Shown here: positions 8,949 to 17,911 of the stretch, in pieces
Numbering within the stretch: position 1 is the stretch's first letter
Layout of the letters: each line of letters starts with the position of its first letter
Assembly (NCBI GenBank): GCA_963660435.1
Contig: CAVKYI010000003.1
Span: forward strand, 62,001 to 126,000
Direction: 5' to 3'
Length of the DNA stretch: 64,000 nucleotides
DNA from: Hallerella sp963660435
GTDB lineage: Bacteria > Fibrobacterota > Fibrobacteria > Fibrobacterales > Fibrobacteraceae
Notes under the pieces: model-generated
Seen by the model: only the letters and a program-made list of their open reading frames with translations
Databases searched by the model: none
Told to the model about the DNA's origin: nothing
Program-made: the position numbers and the translations under genes

Positions 8949-11900
8949 CTATTGCATCCAGGAATTGTCGAAGTCCAATCCGATGGAAAACTTGATTTTT
9001 GTCGGAGAAACCGCTTTCGGTAAAACGGGAATGTCGATTGGCGTCATCTTGCGTCCGCCCTTTCCGTTCTCGTCTTCCCCGATTCGATCCAGTCCGCGGG
9101 CAAGGTTCAGCGACAGATTGAACGGCATAGTGTAAAAAATCCGGTTGGCCAGTCGAAATTCGACGCCTACGCTGCGATCCCAGAATTCCCTCCTGGAAAA
9201 TCTTGACATCGGAATCCCGTGGTCGTTCCATGCCGCTCCAACCTGTGCGTACAGATTCACAAAGAAATCCCGAGTCGTAAAAATCCAGAACTGATTTCGA
9301 AAGTCTTCGAAGATGGGGAACAGGTAGTGAATTTCCGCCTTGGCGGTCTTCAGTCCGCTGCGGTTGTAGTCTTCGTTTGTTATCAGATAGGGATAGCCTT
9401 CCAGGAGGAGCGGCGTGTAATAGTAGCTGTCGAGCGTATCCTTGGAATTTTTTGCCGTCCAGGTTCCGAGACCCTGGAACGTTGCGCCGGCGGCAAGGCG
9501 CGCTCCGGGATGAATCGGATTTGCTAGACTTCCGTGCAGGTTGAAGTAGAAATTGTGCAAGGTGTAGTTCCGGTAGATAGGTTCGATCTTTCCGCTTGGC
9601 GAAACGGTGAAGCTCTCCGCGAAAGTTCCCGGTCTGTACAGATCCGAATTGGAAATCTGGTAGCTTGCCGTAATGCCGTTTCCGGCGCCTGCCGTGTTTG
9701 TCGTGGTGGCGTCGTCCATGCCGCCGTCGAACGAAAATCCGACGGTTCCGGAAAAGCGCTTCTGGTAAGTCCACTTCAGGTTGTCTTCGTACAGATTGAA
9801 GTTTGACCAGTCATAGCCACCGAGAACGAAAACGCTGTCGCCCTGCTTGAAAACGCTGTACTGGGCGCTCCCCTGGACCGCATTGAGGGAAACCGCATAA
9901 TGGCTTGTACCGACGGAATCCTCGTAGCTTCGCGGGTCTTCGTAGCGAACGGTGTCCTTGGAGCGTAAATTCATGTTGGTAAAGGAAAGCCCGAGGGTTA
10001 TCGGCGTCGAGCGGTTTTCGAGAGATGCCAGGAATTCGCGTTCCATTTCGGGATTGATGCCGTCCCCGTTGATGTATTTCCAGCCGTTTCCCAGTTCGAG
10101 CAACAGGCCCGCGGATAGGACATTCTTCTTGAGCGGATCGGAAAGCGACATGGCCAAGCCCAGTTTCGGAACCGCCTTGCCGTCTCCGTTTACCGTGAAA
10201 TCCGGAGAACGTTCCTCGATGGCGAAAATCGGAGCGACGAGAATCTTGGTCGGAATCGGCTTGTAGTTTCGCTCGCTGCCGGCAAACTCGATTTCCGAAA
10301 GTTCCAGTGGCTTTTGAATTTTTGGCGAAAGCGTTCCGTTCAAGACGATGGGCGTTGTCCCTGGTCCCTTGTCCGTCGCGTCGTAGTCGGATAGTTCTAG
10401 CGAATAGAGCGAAAAGCCATCCTTGTCGTAATTTGTGTAGAATACGGTTCCCGAATCGACGGTCGGGGAAAAGGCGCCTCCGAGAACATTTGTCAGGGGG
10501 CGTTCCTCTCCGTTTCCCAGTTTTCTGGAATACAGGTTGAATATTCCGCTTCGGTTGCTCGAATAGATTATTGTTTCGTTGTCTATCCAGTTGGCATCTC
10601 GGAAATCGATGCCTTCTTGCGAGAGAACCTGAAAACCCGAACCGTCGCTTTGGATGCAGGCGATTCCGCGGTTCCTGTCGTCGAAAAATCCAAAGAGAAT
10701 CTTTTTCCCGTCGGGACTGAATTTCGGCGTGTAGATATTGTAGTAGAGGAGCTTTTCGTCGGGAATGTAGATGTCCCGAATTTCTCCCGGACTTTCTTTC
10801 CGTAAATCGGGCGTTTCCACCTTGCTTAGCACGAAGCGTGTCGAGTTGATTTCGCGCCTTGCGAAGACGATATCCTTTCCGTCGGGGGAAATGTCCGGAT
10901 AGACGGCATCGGCGAGGATTGTCGCCTGGGCGTTTCGACCGTTTGTGTCGGCAATAGCGATGTCGAAGTGGGCGTGTCCGTTTCTGTCGCGCTTTGCGTA
11001 TGTCGTGTAGGCGAGAAGCGGTCCTGTTCCCGGAATTTCTCGAACGGAAACGCCTTTGTCTAGCCAGGGCTTTTTCAGCTTAAAGGAATTTTGCGCAAAC
11101 CGGGAAATGTCGAGTATGGAGTCCTGGATTGTCAGGGTAGTTCCCGTTGCGGAATCCTGGACGATGGTGGAGTCCTGCCTGTCTCTTGGAATCTTGAAAA
11201 TGCCGCCGTCGAACCATGGTCCGCCAAAGTTCGACACACCGTAGATGTACTTGCCGGCGACCGTCGGATAGTCGTGGTAAAAGGCGTTTTCCGTCCATTT
11301 TTTCCCGGTGACCAGAGTCCCGAGTCTTTCCCGTTCCTGTTCGTAATGTTGGATGGTCGAGTTCTTCCATTTTCTGTAAAGGGAATCTTCGTCGATGCCG
11401 ATGGCTTTCTGAAGCGCGCTCGAAAGCGTGACCCGGTGCATTTTGGAAAGTTCGTGCCAGATTTTCGGAACGGCGTCCGGGCCATATTCGGCGTCGATGA
11501 ATCGGACAAGGGAGAATCCCTGGGTATAGGGACCGAGTTCCGCTTCGAGCGAATTGTCCGCGAAGTCGTGCATGTAGGCGAGGTCGAGAAGTCCATCGTT
11601 CAGAGCGGCGACGCGGAGCAGCATGTCGCGGTGGCTGTCCCAGGCGTCGAATCCCATCCGGGCGGATTCGAACTGGGCCGTTCCCTCGGCAAGCCAAAGC
11701 GGCTGGAGGGTGAAAGGCACGACTAGCGAAGCGTTCTGCGTCGAGCGTTCATTGTAATAGTCGATGTAGGAAAGTTGAACCCCGTAGATGAAATGCGGCA
11801 ACTTGCTTCCGCTTTCAATGCTCACCAGGTGGGAAAATTCGTGGGTGACGACATCGGCAATCCATGGGTGCGTGCTTCGAATCTTGAAATCCCAGTTGGA

Positions 11901-12212
11901 AAGAAAGAGATTCATCGCGTTTTCGTTCGGCACGGCCGAGCCGTTTGCGTACAGGGCGTTTTGAAGCGACACGTCGATCTTGAGCGGCATTTCGATTTGG
12001 TAGCGCGAAACGATGGAATCGTACACCGCTTCCGCCGTTGCGGCGACAATTCCCGCATGGGTCCCGTAGCCTGCCGGATAGGCGTAGCTGAAATGTTCGG
12101 AAGAAGCGGCTTTCCAGCGGATATCGCTCTGGTTTCCCGAAAAGGTCAGTTCCGTGGCGAAGAGAGCGCCAGAAAGCGTCAAGAGCGGAAAGATGTTGTA
12201 CGGTTTAATCAC
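8949..12212 (-). CDS. Exported metallopeptidase-like protein with TolB propeller and C-terminal beta-barrel
   Basis: A 1087-residue envelope protein starting at a GTG preceded by GGAA. Signal peptide ends near Ala19. Residues ~30-300 form a gluzincin-like peptidase domain: HEFSH (His124, Glu125, His128) plus WLAEGTAQFES with Glu176 as the likely third zinc ligand. A central region (~300-660) has PD40/TolB-type repeats (YPDISPDGKDIVFARR, KFSPDGKKILFGF). The last ~400 residues are alternating strands with aromatic girdles and end FDNSWMQ, consistent with an outer-membrane barrel of the BamA/surface-antigen kind. It probably acts at the cell surface. The partner or substrate is unknown. It lies downstream of mutL on the same strand with a 78-bp gap. 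Confidence 0.75.
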   Translation of the reverse strand: MIKPYNIFPLLTLSGALFATELTFSGNQSDIRWKAASSEHFSYAYPAGYGTHAGIVAATAEAVYDSIVSRYQIEMPLKIDVSLQNALYANGSAVPNENAMNLFLSNWDFKIRSTHPWIADVVTHEFSHLVSIESGSKLPHFIYGVQLSYIDYYNERSTQNASLVVPFTLQPLWLAEGTAQFESARMGFDAWDSHRDMLLRVAALNDGLLDLAYMHDFADNSLEAELGPYTQGFSLVRFIDAEYGPDAVPKIWHELSKMHRVTLSSALQKAIGIDEDSLYRKWKNSTIQHYEQERERLGTLVTGKKWTENAFYHDYPTVAGKYIYGVSNFGGPWFDGGIFKIPRDRQDSTIVQDSATGTTLTIQDSILDISRFAQNSFKLKKPWLDKGVSVREIPGTGPLLAYTTYAKRDRNGHAHFDIAIADTNGRNAQATILADAVYPDISPDGKDIVFARREINSTRFVLSKVETPDLRKESPGEIRDIYIPDEKLLYYNIYTPKFSPDGKKILFGFFDDRNRGIACIQSDGSGFQVLSQEGIDFRDANWIDNETIIYSSNRSGIFNLYSRKLGNGEERPLTNVLGGAFSPTVDSGTVFYTNYDKDGFSLYSLELSDYDATDKGPGTTPIVLNGTLSPKIQKPLELSEIEFAGSERNYKPIPTKILVAPIFAIEERSPDFTVNGDGKAVPKLGLAMSLSDPLKKNVLSAGLLLELGNGWKYINGDGINPEMEREFLASLENRSTPITLGLSFTNMNLRSKDTVRYEDPRSYEDSVGTSHYAVSLNAVQGSAQYSVFKQGDSVFVLGGYDWSNFNLYEDNLKWTYQKRFSGTVGFSFDGGMDDATTTNTAGAGNGITASYQISNSDLYRPGTFAESFTVSPSGKIEPIYRNYTLHNFYFNLHGSLANPIHPGARLAAGATFQGLGTWTAKNSKDTLDSYYYTPLLLEGYPYLITNEDYNRSGLKTAKAEIHYLFPIFEDFRNQFWIFTTRDFFVNLYAQVGAAWNDHGIPMSRFSRREFWDRSVGVEFRLANRIFYTMPFNLSLNLARGLDRIGEDENGKGGRKMTPIDIPVLPKAVSPTKIKFSIGLDFDNSWMQ

Positions 12213-12290
12213 GGTTTTCCAATATACAAACTGACGGCATCTGCAGAGAGTCGATTTCAGGAATGTGGCGGTGGCGGATTCTTGAACGCA

Positions 12291-14177
12291 TCAGCGCTTG
12301 AATCGCTTGTTGATTTCGGAAACCGGAAGGCGCATCAGGGTGGGACGCCCGCTAGGAGAACTCATCGGATCCTGTGTGGAAAGAAGCCCGGACATCAGGT
12401 GGGTCATTTCTTCGGAATTCAGCTTGTCGCCGGCCTGTATCGCGTTGCTCTTCGCCCAGGCTTTCGCGAGGATCTCATGAGACGGATTTCCCGGATTGTC
12501 GCCGCAAAGTACATCGGCGACGAGCGTCTTGACGGCTTCGACAGATCTGGAAAAAGGCAGGTCCCTGGGGGTTCCGCGGAGCTGGTAAGTGTTCTTTCCG
12601 AACATTTCCAGATGAAACCCCAGCTTTTCGAGCGTCGGGACAAGTTCCGGGACGACGCTTGCCTCTGTCGGGGCGAGCTCGATGATTTCGGGAAACAGAA
12701 GTTCCTGGCTTTCGAGGGCGGTCTCTGCGTCAAGGGAGGCGAGTGCGCGTTCGTAGAGAATCCGCTGGTGCGCCGCGTTTTGGTCGATGAGCAGGATTCC
12801 TTCGCTGTCTTCGCACACGAGATATGTGTTTGCCAACTGAAAGAACTGGGGCGGTGTCGCCTTGTCCATTCGGGTCGGAGGGCGCAGGTTTTGAGGGGTA
12901 AGCGGAATGATGTTGCCGTTTTCGGGCAGGGAAAAAAGGTCCTGGATAATGTCGCCAGGGTCTTCCGAACTATATCCCGATCTAGATGTTTTGACATTTT
13001 TTGTCGTATTCAAGGACGGACCGGCTGGGGTCGTGCGAACATTTTTCGAGAAATCCGTTTCGAAAAGTCCTTGAACCGGCTGGGGCTTTGCGAAGGACGG
13101 CTCGGGCATGGAAGGCGGCTCTTCGGTCTGCGCGACGGCTTTTGGCGAAAAATCCGAAATGCGAATCGTCGGATGATTTTCTTCTTCGACCCTTTGAAAG
13201 GCGTCTCGAACCGCATGATTGACCGCCATAAAGACATCGTTCTCGTTTGCGAACCGGACTTCGCGCTTTGTCGGGTGCACGTTCACATCGACCGACGTAT
13301 CGGGCATTTCCAGAAAGAGAACGGCGATGGGAGCGTTCGAATTTCCGTAAGGCTCGTAGGCCCGGGCAATCGCCTTGGCCATGATGGGGTTCCAGATGGG
13401 ACGTTTCTGCACGTAGAAGTAGAGCTTGTTCCGCTTGTACTGTAGCTTGTCGGGAGGAACGGCGAATCCCGAGACGCGAATGCCCGCTTCTTCGTAATCG
13501 ACGGGCAGCATCGACTTGGCGATGCCCGTTCCAAGCGCTTCGGCGATGCGGCTCTTCGGATCGTCGCTTTCGACTCCTGTAAAGACATCGTGTCCATTGA
13601 CCCTGTAATCGAAGCGTACCTCCGGGTGAGCCATCGAAATCCGCGTTACCGTGTCGAGAACCCGGCTCGCTTCGACCGTGTCGCTGCCGAGAAAAGTCTT
13701 TCTGACCGGAGCGTTAAAGAACAGGTCTTCGATCAGAAATGTCGTTCCGCGGGGAGAGGCATCCGACGACTTCGATTCGAGATGGCCTCCGACGAGACGG
13801 AGCGTATGGGCTTCGGGGGAATCGGCTTCGCGGCTTGTAATGGAAAGTTTCGAAATGGCGGCGATCGAAGCGACCGCTTCGCCTCGAAATCCGTTCGTCG
13901 CCAAGTGAAAGAGATCTTCCGCGGACGTTAGCTTGGACGTGGTGTGCGGCTTGTAGCAAATGTCCAGATCGCTTTCGGACATTCCGCAACCGTTGTCCCG
14001 AATCAGAATGGAGGACTTTCCTCCGTTTGCGATTTGAATTTCGATGCGGGTCGCTCCGGCATCCAGGGAATTTTCGACCAGCTCCTTGACGACCGATGCG
14101 GGGCGTTCCACAACCTCTCCGGCCGCGATTTTGTTGATGACATCTTCGGAAAGGGCGTGAATTCGGGGACTTTTCAT
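12291..14177 (-). CDS. mutL: DNA mismatch repair protein MutL, endonuclease motifs lost
   Basis: A 628-residue protein. The frame stays open far upstream, but the family start is MKSPRIHALSEDVINKIAAGEVVERP at ATG 14177. The N-terminal GHKL ATPase has ELVENSLDAGA (Glu32 as catalytic residue), DNGCGM and the conserved TxGFRGEA region. A long linker precedes the C-terminal dimerisation domain. That domain reads DQNAAHQRILYE where nicking MutL proteins have DQHAxxExxxxE, AKSNAIQAGD in place of the Cys-containing ACxxAxxAG motif, and SPSGRP in place of CPHGRP. The metal-binding endonuclease residues are therefore missing, as in E. coli MutL. Divergent from the next gene. Confidence 0.95.
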   Translation of the reverse strand: MKSPRIHALSEDVINKIAAGEVVERPASVVKELVENSLDAGATRIEIQIANGGKSSILIRDNGCGMSESDLDICYKPHTTSKLTSAEDLFHLATNGFRGEAVASIAAISKLSITSREADSPEAHTLRLVGGHLESKSSDASPRGTTFLIEDLFFNAPVRKTFLGSDTVEASRVLDTVTRISMAHPEVRFDYRVNGHDVFTGVESDDPKSRIAEALGTGIAKSMLPVDYEEAGIRVSGFAVPPDKLQYKRNKLYFYVQKRPIWNPIMAKAIARAYEPYGNSNAPIAVLFLEMPDTSVDVNVHPTKREVRFANENDVFMAVNHAVRDAFQRVEEENHPTIRISDFSPKAVAQTEEPPSMPEPSFAKPQPVQGLFETDFSKNVRTTPAGPSLNTTKNVKTSRSGYSSEDPGDIIQDLFSLPENGNIIPLTPQNLRPPTRMDKATPPQFFQLANTYLVCEDSEGILLIDQNAAHQRILYERALASLDAETALESQELLFPEIIELAPTEASVVPELVPTLEKLGFHLEMFGKNTYQLRGTPRDLPFSRSVEAVKTLVADVLCGDNPGNPSHEILAKAWAKSNAIQAGDKLNSEEMTHLMSGLLSTQDPMSSPSGRPTLMRLPVSEINKRFKR

Positions 14178-14273
14178 GCCAAAAATATAGAAAAGTCTCA
14201 AAAATACCATTAAAAATGCTTTTAATTCAAAAAGGGGGTGGGCAAAACGCCCGTAAAAAAATAAATTATAGCC

Positions 14274-15584
14274 ATGCAGGATAATGAAAATAAAATACCG
14301 AATATTTTTCTGAAGCTGGCCTATAGCGAACTTCTTCTTTCCTTTCGGACAGAAGATCTGGTTCCTCTGGTCCAAAACGCAAGTGTCACTAGTCGCAAGC
14401 TGATAGAACAGGCGTGGCAGGAAGACGAAATGGTCAGCGTGGAAGATAACGCGCTGATGATCGAAGGCTTCTCGAACTGGCTTCTTTCGAAGGGCGAGAA
14501 TCTGGATGCCTTTGGCAATCGGATGTTTGACAAGCTGAAGCATTTGACGTCGATTCCGAAGCGCGCGCTGATGCGTTCCTATCTTCCCTATATTCGCGAC
14601 TTCTACGATATGCAGGATCAGCGTCTTGGAGTCCTGCGCCTTATCGAAAAGCGCAATCTGTTCCACGAGAATTTCCACTTTGTGGAAGGTTCGGTCGAAG
14701 GAAACGAGCGCCACGACTTCCTGGTCAATCGCTCGAACGGTTCCTACCATCCGTCTGCGGTGTACTCGGCCTGGCTTCTTCGCGCCTTCCAGCAGAGCCC
14801 TTGCTTCCTGGACTTGCCGCCGTTTGAAAACATCAAGATCTATGCCTGCCAATATTCCGCCGAAGAGTCCCTGGTCGGACGTCTTGTCGGCAACCAGGAA
14901 GGCGATACCTTCTACGTGAGCGGAATCGCCGTCGGCAAGGTCGTCAAGTTCGGCGAATGCCTCAAGAAGCTTCCGATCGATTTGGGACTTTCCAAGTTTG
15001 CGGACAAGCTGTGCGTTCGCGCCGATACGGATGTGGTCGATACGTTTACGGGAACGCGTCTTCTTTACAAGGATCGCTACTATGGAGCGCCTGTGTCCAT
15101 CGCGGAATTCATCTATGCGAAGGACGTGAAGACGAAGGATCCGTTTGCCGGTCTCATCTCTTCGCTTGTCCAGGAAGAATACAGCGTATGGCCGCCGGTT
15201 CAGAAGGCGCACGACGAGCTTCTTCACAAGATCAACCATGTCGCCGAAATCATCTATTACGAAACGGATGATTCCATTTCGGTAAATGGCAAGCATCTGA
15301 TGCGCAATGTTCCTGCACGCATTCTTCGCAATGTCTTGCGCGAATACACGAAGACCGGACGCGAGGAATTCGAGAACCGCGAATTCAAGCGCGATCCCGA
15401 AATCTGCATCGATCCGGTGAATCCGAATTTCGAAAGTCGCCTGAACCGCGTCGTGGATCATTTGGAAAAAGTCTCCGATGTCATGGGTCTGAATCGCCAT
15501 CGTCGGGGCGGATTCCGTTTTGAACCGCATTGCCACATCGAGTTTCACGAGGAACCCGCTGTCATTCGGAAACCGCGAAAATAA
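14274..15584 (+). CDS. Conserved-looking hypothetical protein, soluble, 436 aa
   Basis: I do not recognise this family. The 436-residue product starts MQDNENKIPNIFLKLAYSEL and has no signal peptide or membrane span, so it should be cytoplasmic. It is rich in mixed helix and strand, has a central block with DRYYGAPVSIAEFIYAKD and a C-terminal HRRGGFRFEPHCHIEFHEE with clustered His residues. Codon use is like that of neighbouring core genes, which argues for a real expressed gene. It is divergent from mutL with 96 bp between; TAAATTATAG just upstream could be its -10 region. A Fibrobacter-specific housekeeping function is possible but nothing in the sequence fixes it. Confidence 0.8.
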   Translation: MQDNENKIPNIFLKLAYSELLLSFRTEDLVPLVQNASVTSRKLIEQAWQEDEMVSVEDNALMIEGFSNWLLSKGENLDAFGNRMFDKLKHLTSIPKRALMRSYLPYIRDFYDMQDQRLGVLRLIEKRNLFHENFHFVEGSVEGNERHDFLVNRSNGSYHPSAVYSAWLLRAFQQSPCFLDLPPFENIKIYACQYSAEESLVGRLVGNQEGDTFYVSGIAVGKVVKFGECLKKLPIDLGLSKFADKLCVRADTDVVDTFTGTRLLYKDRYYGAPVSIAEFIYAKDVKTKDPFAGLISSLVQEEYSVWPPVQKAHDELLHKINHVAEIIYYETDDSISVNGKHLMRNVPARILRNVLREYTKTGREEFENREFKRDPEICIDPVNPNFESRLNRVVDHLEKVSDVMGLNRHRRGGFRFEPHCHIEFHEEPAVIRKPRK

Positions 15585-15595
15585 GCAATAAATAC

Positions 15596-15624
15596 TAGAC
15601 TTCCAAGATAGATTCTTCTATATT
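15596..15624 (+). promoter_or_regulatory. Promoter for a possible small RNA
   Basis: TAGACT at 15596-15601 and TATATT at 15619-15624 with exactly 17 bases between. The -10 hexamer and spacing equal those of the strong promoter at 51526-51554. It points into a 127-base stretch without an ORF that ends in a hairpin terminator. Confidence 0.5.
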
Positions 15625-15630
15625 GGTTCT

Positions 15631-15751
15631 TGAGTTTTGGCGGAAAGGTAAATCCTCTAACAACTCTATCATTGCTCCCCTCCTGGTAAGTTCGGGGTTC
15701 AATCCGCCAGCCTTTGATTCCTGCGAGATTCTCGCAGGGATCTTTTTTTTT
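15631..15751 (+). ncRNA. Candidate small RNA or leader, unidentified
   Basis: A roughly 120-nt intergenic transcript is predicted between a sigma70-type promoter (15596-15624) and a GC-rich hairpin with a T tract (15720-15751). TGGCGGA at 15638-15644 can pair with TCCGCCA at 15703-15709, enclosing about 58 nt, and CCCC at 15677-15680 can pair with GGGG at 15694-15697. A TTCAATC string at 15698-15704 recalls a tRNA T-loop, but the T, anticodon and D stems do not fold, and no CCA end is present. The SRP RNA core motif is also absent. It could be a free small RNA or a transcribed leader of the TIGR02147 gene. Confidence 0.35.
15720..15751 (+). terminator. Rho-independent terminator
   Basis: CCTGCGAGA and CTCGCAGG form a near-perfect stem of eight pairs with a tiny loop, followed by TCTTTTTTTTT. 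It ends either the unknown gene at 14274-15584 or, more likely, the candidate small RNA. Confidence 0.8.
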
Positions 15752-15863
15752 GCATCGAACTCGTTTCATTTTTTACGCAGCGGATGTTTTTGTGTCCGAT
15801 ACGCATACATTTAAATAAAATTTTACTAGATATTTCGTTTTGACAGGGCTAGATTTAAAAGGT

Positions 15864-16721
15864 ATGAAATCTGTTTTCGAGTATGGAGATTTTCGTTCGT
15901 TCTTGCGCGACTTTCACGATTTGCGAAGGATGGGCCGTGCCCGGTTTTCCTGGCGGGCGATTGCGCAGCGGGCAAATATCGGCAATCCCAATTTTCTGCG
16001 CCAGGTAACGCTCGGAGAGAAAAATCTAAGCGAAAAGACAATCGAAGCTGTCGGAAGGGCTGTCGGTCTTTCGGGACCGGAACTCGAGTATTGGGAACGG
16101 CTTGTCCGTTTTGGCCAGGCGAAGGAGGGCATTCAAAAGAAACGTTGCCGTCTGGAACTTTCGCAAATGCGCGGTTCCGTTCGCCCGGTAGAAATTTCAT
16201 CGGGATTTTCCGCATATTACGGTCATTGGTTTATCCCCGCCGTTCGGGAACTGATCACCTTGTTTGATTTCAAGGACGACTATGCGCTGCTTGCGAAATC
16301 CTTGAAGCCGGCGATTCGTGAAGAAGAGGCGAAGCTTGCCGTTCGGGTTTTGCGCCGGTATCGCTTTATCGAAAGAAATTCCGAAGGTCGCTGGGTGCAG
16401 ACGCAGCGCGCCCTTCGCAGCGGGTGTCCCGAACACCGGACGTCCCTGGTGAAGTATCATTGCGACATGCTGGACAAGGCTTCGCTTGCCCTCCGAAGGT
16501 GGAAAAAGGATCGGCGTTATGTCGTGGGAATGACTTTGGGCGTTTCGCGGACTTGCTTTCGGATGATTCTGGCGGAAGCGGAAAAGTTCAAGAACCGGGT
16601 CGCTTCGCTTGTACATAACGATTCCCAAAGCGATACGGTCATGCAGATAGCCTTGCAGGTTTTTCCCGTGGCGGCAATTCCGGGGAGCGAATTCAATGAC
16701 GAAAAAGAGAAGGAAAAATGA
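15864..16721 (+). CDS. TIGR02147 family protein (Fibrobacter paralogous family)
   Basis: A 285-residue cytoplasmic protein. ATG 15864 is chosen over the TTG at 15840 because the family begins with the pattern FEYGDFRSFLRDF. An HTH-like N-terminal region (WRAIAQRANIGNPNFLRQVTLG, then LSEKTIEAVGRAVGL) is followed by the conserved helical part with FSAYYGHWFIPAVRELITLFDF and a winged-helix-like segment (AVRVLRRYRFIERNSEGRWVQT). The family is known as a large paralogous set confined mostly to Fibrobacter, with regulatory function inferred from the HTH. It overlaps the following lipoprotein gene by four bases (ATGA), so the two are translated together. Confidence 0.9.
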   Translation: MKSVFEYGDFRSFLRDFHDLRRMGRARFSWRAIAQRANIGNPNFLRQVTLGEKNLSEKTIEAVGRAVGLSGPELEYWERLVRFGQAKEGIQKKRCRLELSQMRGSVRPVEISSGFSAYYGHWFIPAVRELITLFDFKDDYALLAKSLKPAIREEEAKLAVRVLRRYRFIERNSEGRWVQTQRALRSGCPEHRTSLVKYHCDMLDKASLALRRWKKDRRYVVGMTLGVSRTCFRMILAEAEKFKNRVASLVHNDSQSDTVMQIALQVFPVAAIPGSEFNDEKEKEK

Positions 16722-17881
16722 TCCGTCGGCTTCTGCTTCTGTGCCTGTCTCTCTGTCTTTTTGATTCTTGCGAGGAAAATGTAGCCGGCGGAACCAGCGA
16801 ACACGAAAACGTGGTACAGGTTCAGCGTCTTGTCCCGTTTGGGGATTCCGTCTTGGTTGTGGTTCTGGATTCCCGCGGGCTTCCGATTCCCTATGCGGTT
16901 GTCCAGACTGTCGAACGAAGAAACTGGGCGGCGAAGACCGAGGTTGGCGAACGCGTTGTTAGGGATTCCGCCTTTATTGCGGACAAGGACGGCCAGTTTT
17001 CCGTGGATTCCGGTCTCTGCGCGAATGTGGGGTTGCAGGTCAAGATGCATGGGAAGGGTTTGGGATATGCCCCGTGTGCGAAAGTCGGTTCCGTCTTGAA
17101 AATCGAAGTCAGGAAACCGCAATATCTTTTTGGAAAGTCGAAGGCGAATCAATTGTTCGCGGTATATGGAACGGGATTCTTTACGCGAAGCGACAGGCAT
17201 GGACATTGGCGTTTGCCGCTTCCGGGAAATCTACGGCGGGATGACATCGTCCTGATGGAAAACGGGAACTGGCATCTGCTGGATGAACATTCTGGTCGAA
17301 TTGTCGTGGAAAACTTTTCGGATGCAAGTTCGCCCTTCACGCTATTGCATCGATTCAATGGTGGGAGCCGATGGTGGGCGTCGTTCGATTCGGATTCCTC
17401 AGGCGATTCTACGGATAACCTGACAGCGCATCGGGTATTTGTCGATGCCAGACGCGGCAACGCCTTGCACATCAATCTTGTGGACGCTTCGGGCGGAAAG
17501 GCGATGGTCGGTTTCGACTGGGGACGCGATAGAAGCTATCCCGACCCGGATCGCGTCTATCGGAACCTGTCCAATGTGGATACCCTGTTCCTTGCGGCGA
17601 AAGGCGAAGGGACCATTCGCGTGCAGTTTGTCTGTCGAGCCGAGAACCTGTTGAAGAATACGGTCTTTGAAACCAAGATATCCTTGGATTCTTCCTGGAC
17701 GGATTATGCGCTTCCTGTCGAGAGTTTTAAAGTTGCGGACGGTTCGACCTTGGACAAATCCTTTTCTTGGGAAGAGGTAAACAGGCATTGCAAGGCGACT
17801 GTCTTTTATGCGGACGGTCCGGCGGACTTATGGCTCGACGACATAGCGATCCACGGCGCCTTGTTGAAAGACATCGAATGA
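16718..17881 (+). CDS. Putative lipoprotein with carboxypeptidase-regulatory-like and jelly-roll domains
   Basis: A 387-residue exported protein. The N-terminal hydrophobic stretch ends LFDSC (Cys18); the lipobox is imperfect, but the following EEN and low-complexity tail suit a lipoprotein. Residues ~35-135 look like a carboxypeptidase-regulatory or Ig-like fold (VVVLDSRGLPIPYAVVQ, then DKDGQFSVDS). Residues ~210-380 look like a CBM11/CIA30-type jelly roll: a glycine and tryptophan-rich start, SLDSSWTDYALPVESF, and an end FYADGPADLWLDDIAIHG. Such jelly rolls usually bind sugars. It is translationally coupled to the TIGR02147 gene, suggesting a shared role, perhaps sensing or responding to polysaccharide. 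Confidence 0.65.
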   Translation: MIRRLLLLCLSLCLFDSCEENVAGGTSEHENVVQVQRLVPFGDSVLVVVLDSRGLPIPYAVVQTVERRNWAAKTEVGERVVRDSAFIADKDGQFSVDSGLCANVGLQVKMHGKGLGYAPCAKVGSVLKIEVRKPQYLFGKSKANQLFAVYGTGFFTRSDRHGHWRLPLPGNLRRDDIVLMENGNWHLLDEHSGRIVVENFSDASSPFTLLHRFNGGSRWWASFDSDSSGDSTDNLTAHRVFVDARRGNALHINLVDASGGKAMVGFDWGRDRSYPDPDRVYRNLSNVDTLFLAAKGEGTIRVQFVCRAENLLKNTVFETKISLDSSWTDYALPVESFKVADGSTLDKSFSWEEVNRHCKATVFYADGPADLWLDDIAIHGALLKDIE

Positions 17882-17911
17882 CGCCGTGCCGGCAGAAATT
17901 ATTTTTTGTAC

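Noticed and set aside
11775..13445. 556-codon plus-strand frame opposite the peptidase and mutL genes
   Set aside because: Antisense to two well-supported genes and full of basic, repetitive residues.
12291..15548. A single 1085-codon frame on the minus strand covering mutL and beyond
   Set aside because: Only the part below 14177 is MutL. The upper part is the antisense shadow of the gene at 14274-15584 and joins through an intergenic gap.
15638..15710. tRNA gene suggested by GGTTCAATCC and a 7-bp closing stem 72 nt apart
   Set aside because: T, anticodon and D stems do not pair, and no anticodon loop is evident. Kept only as an unidentified small RNA.
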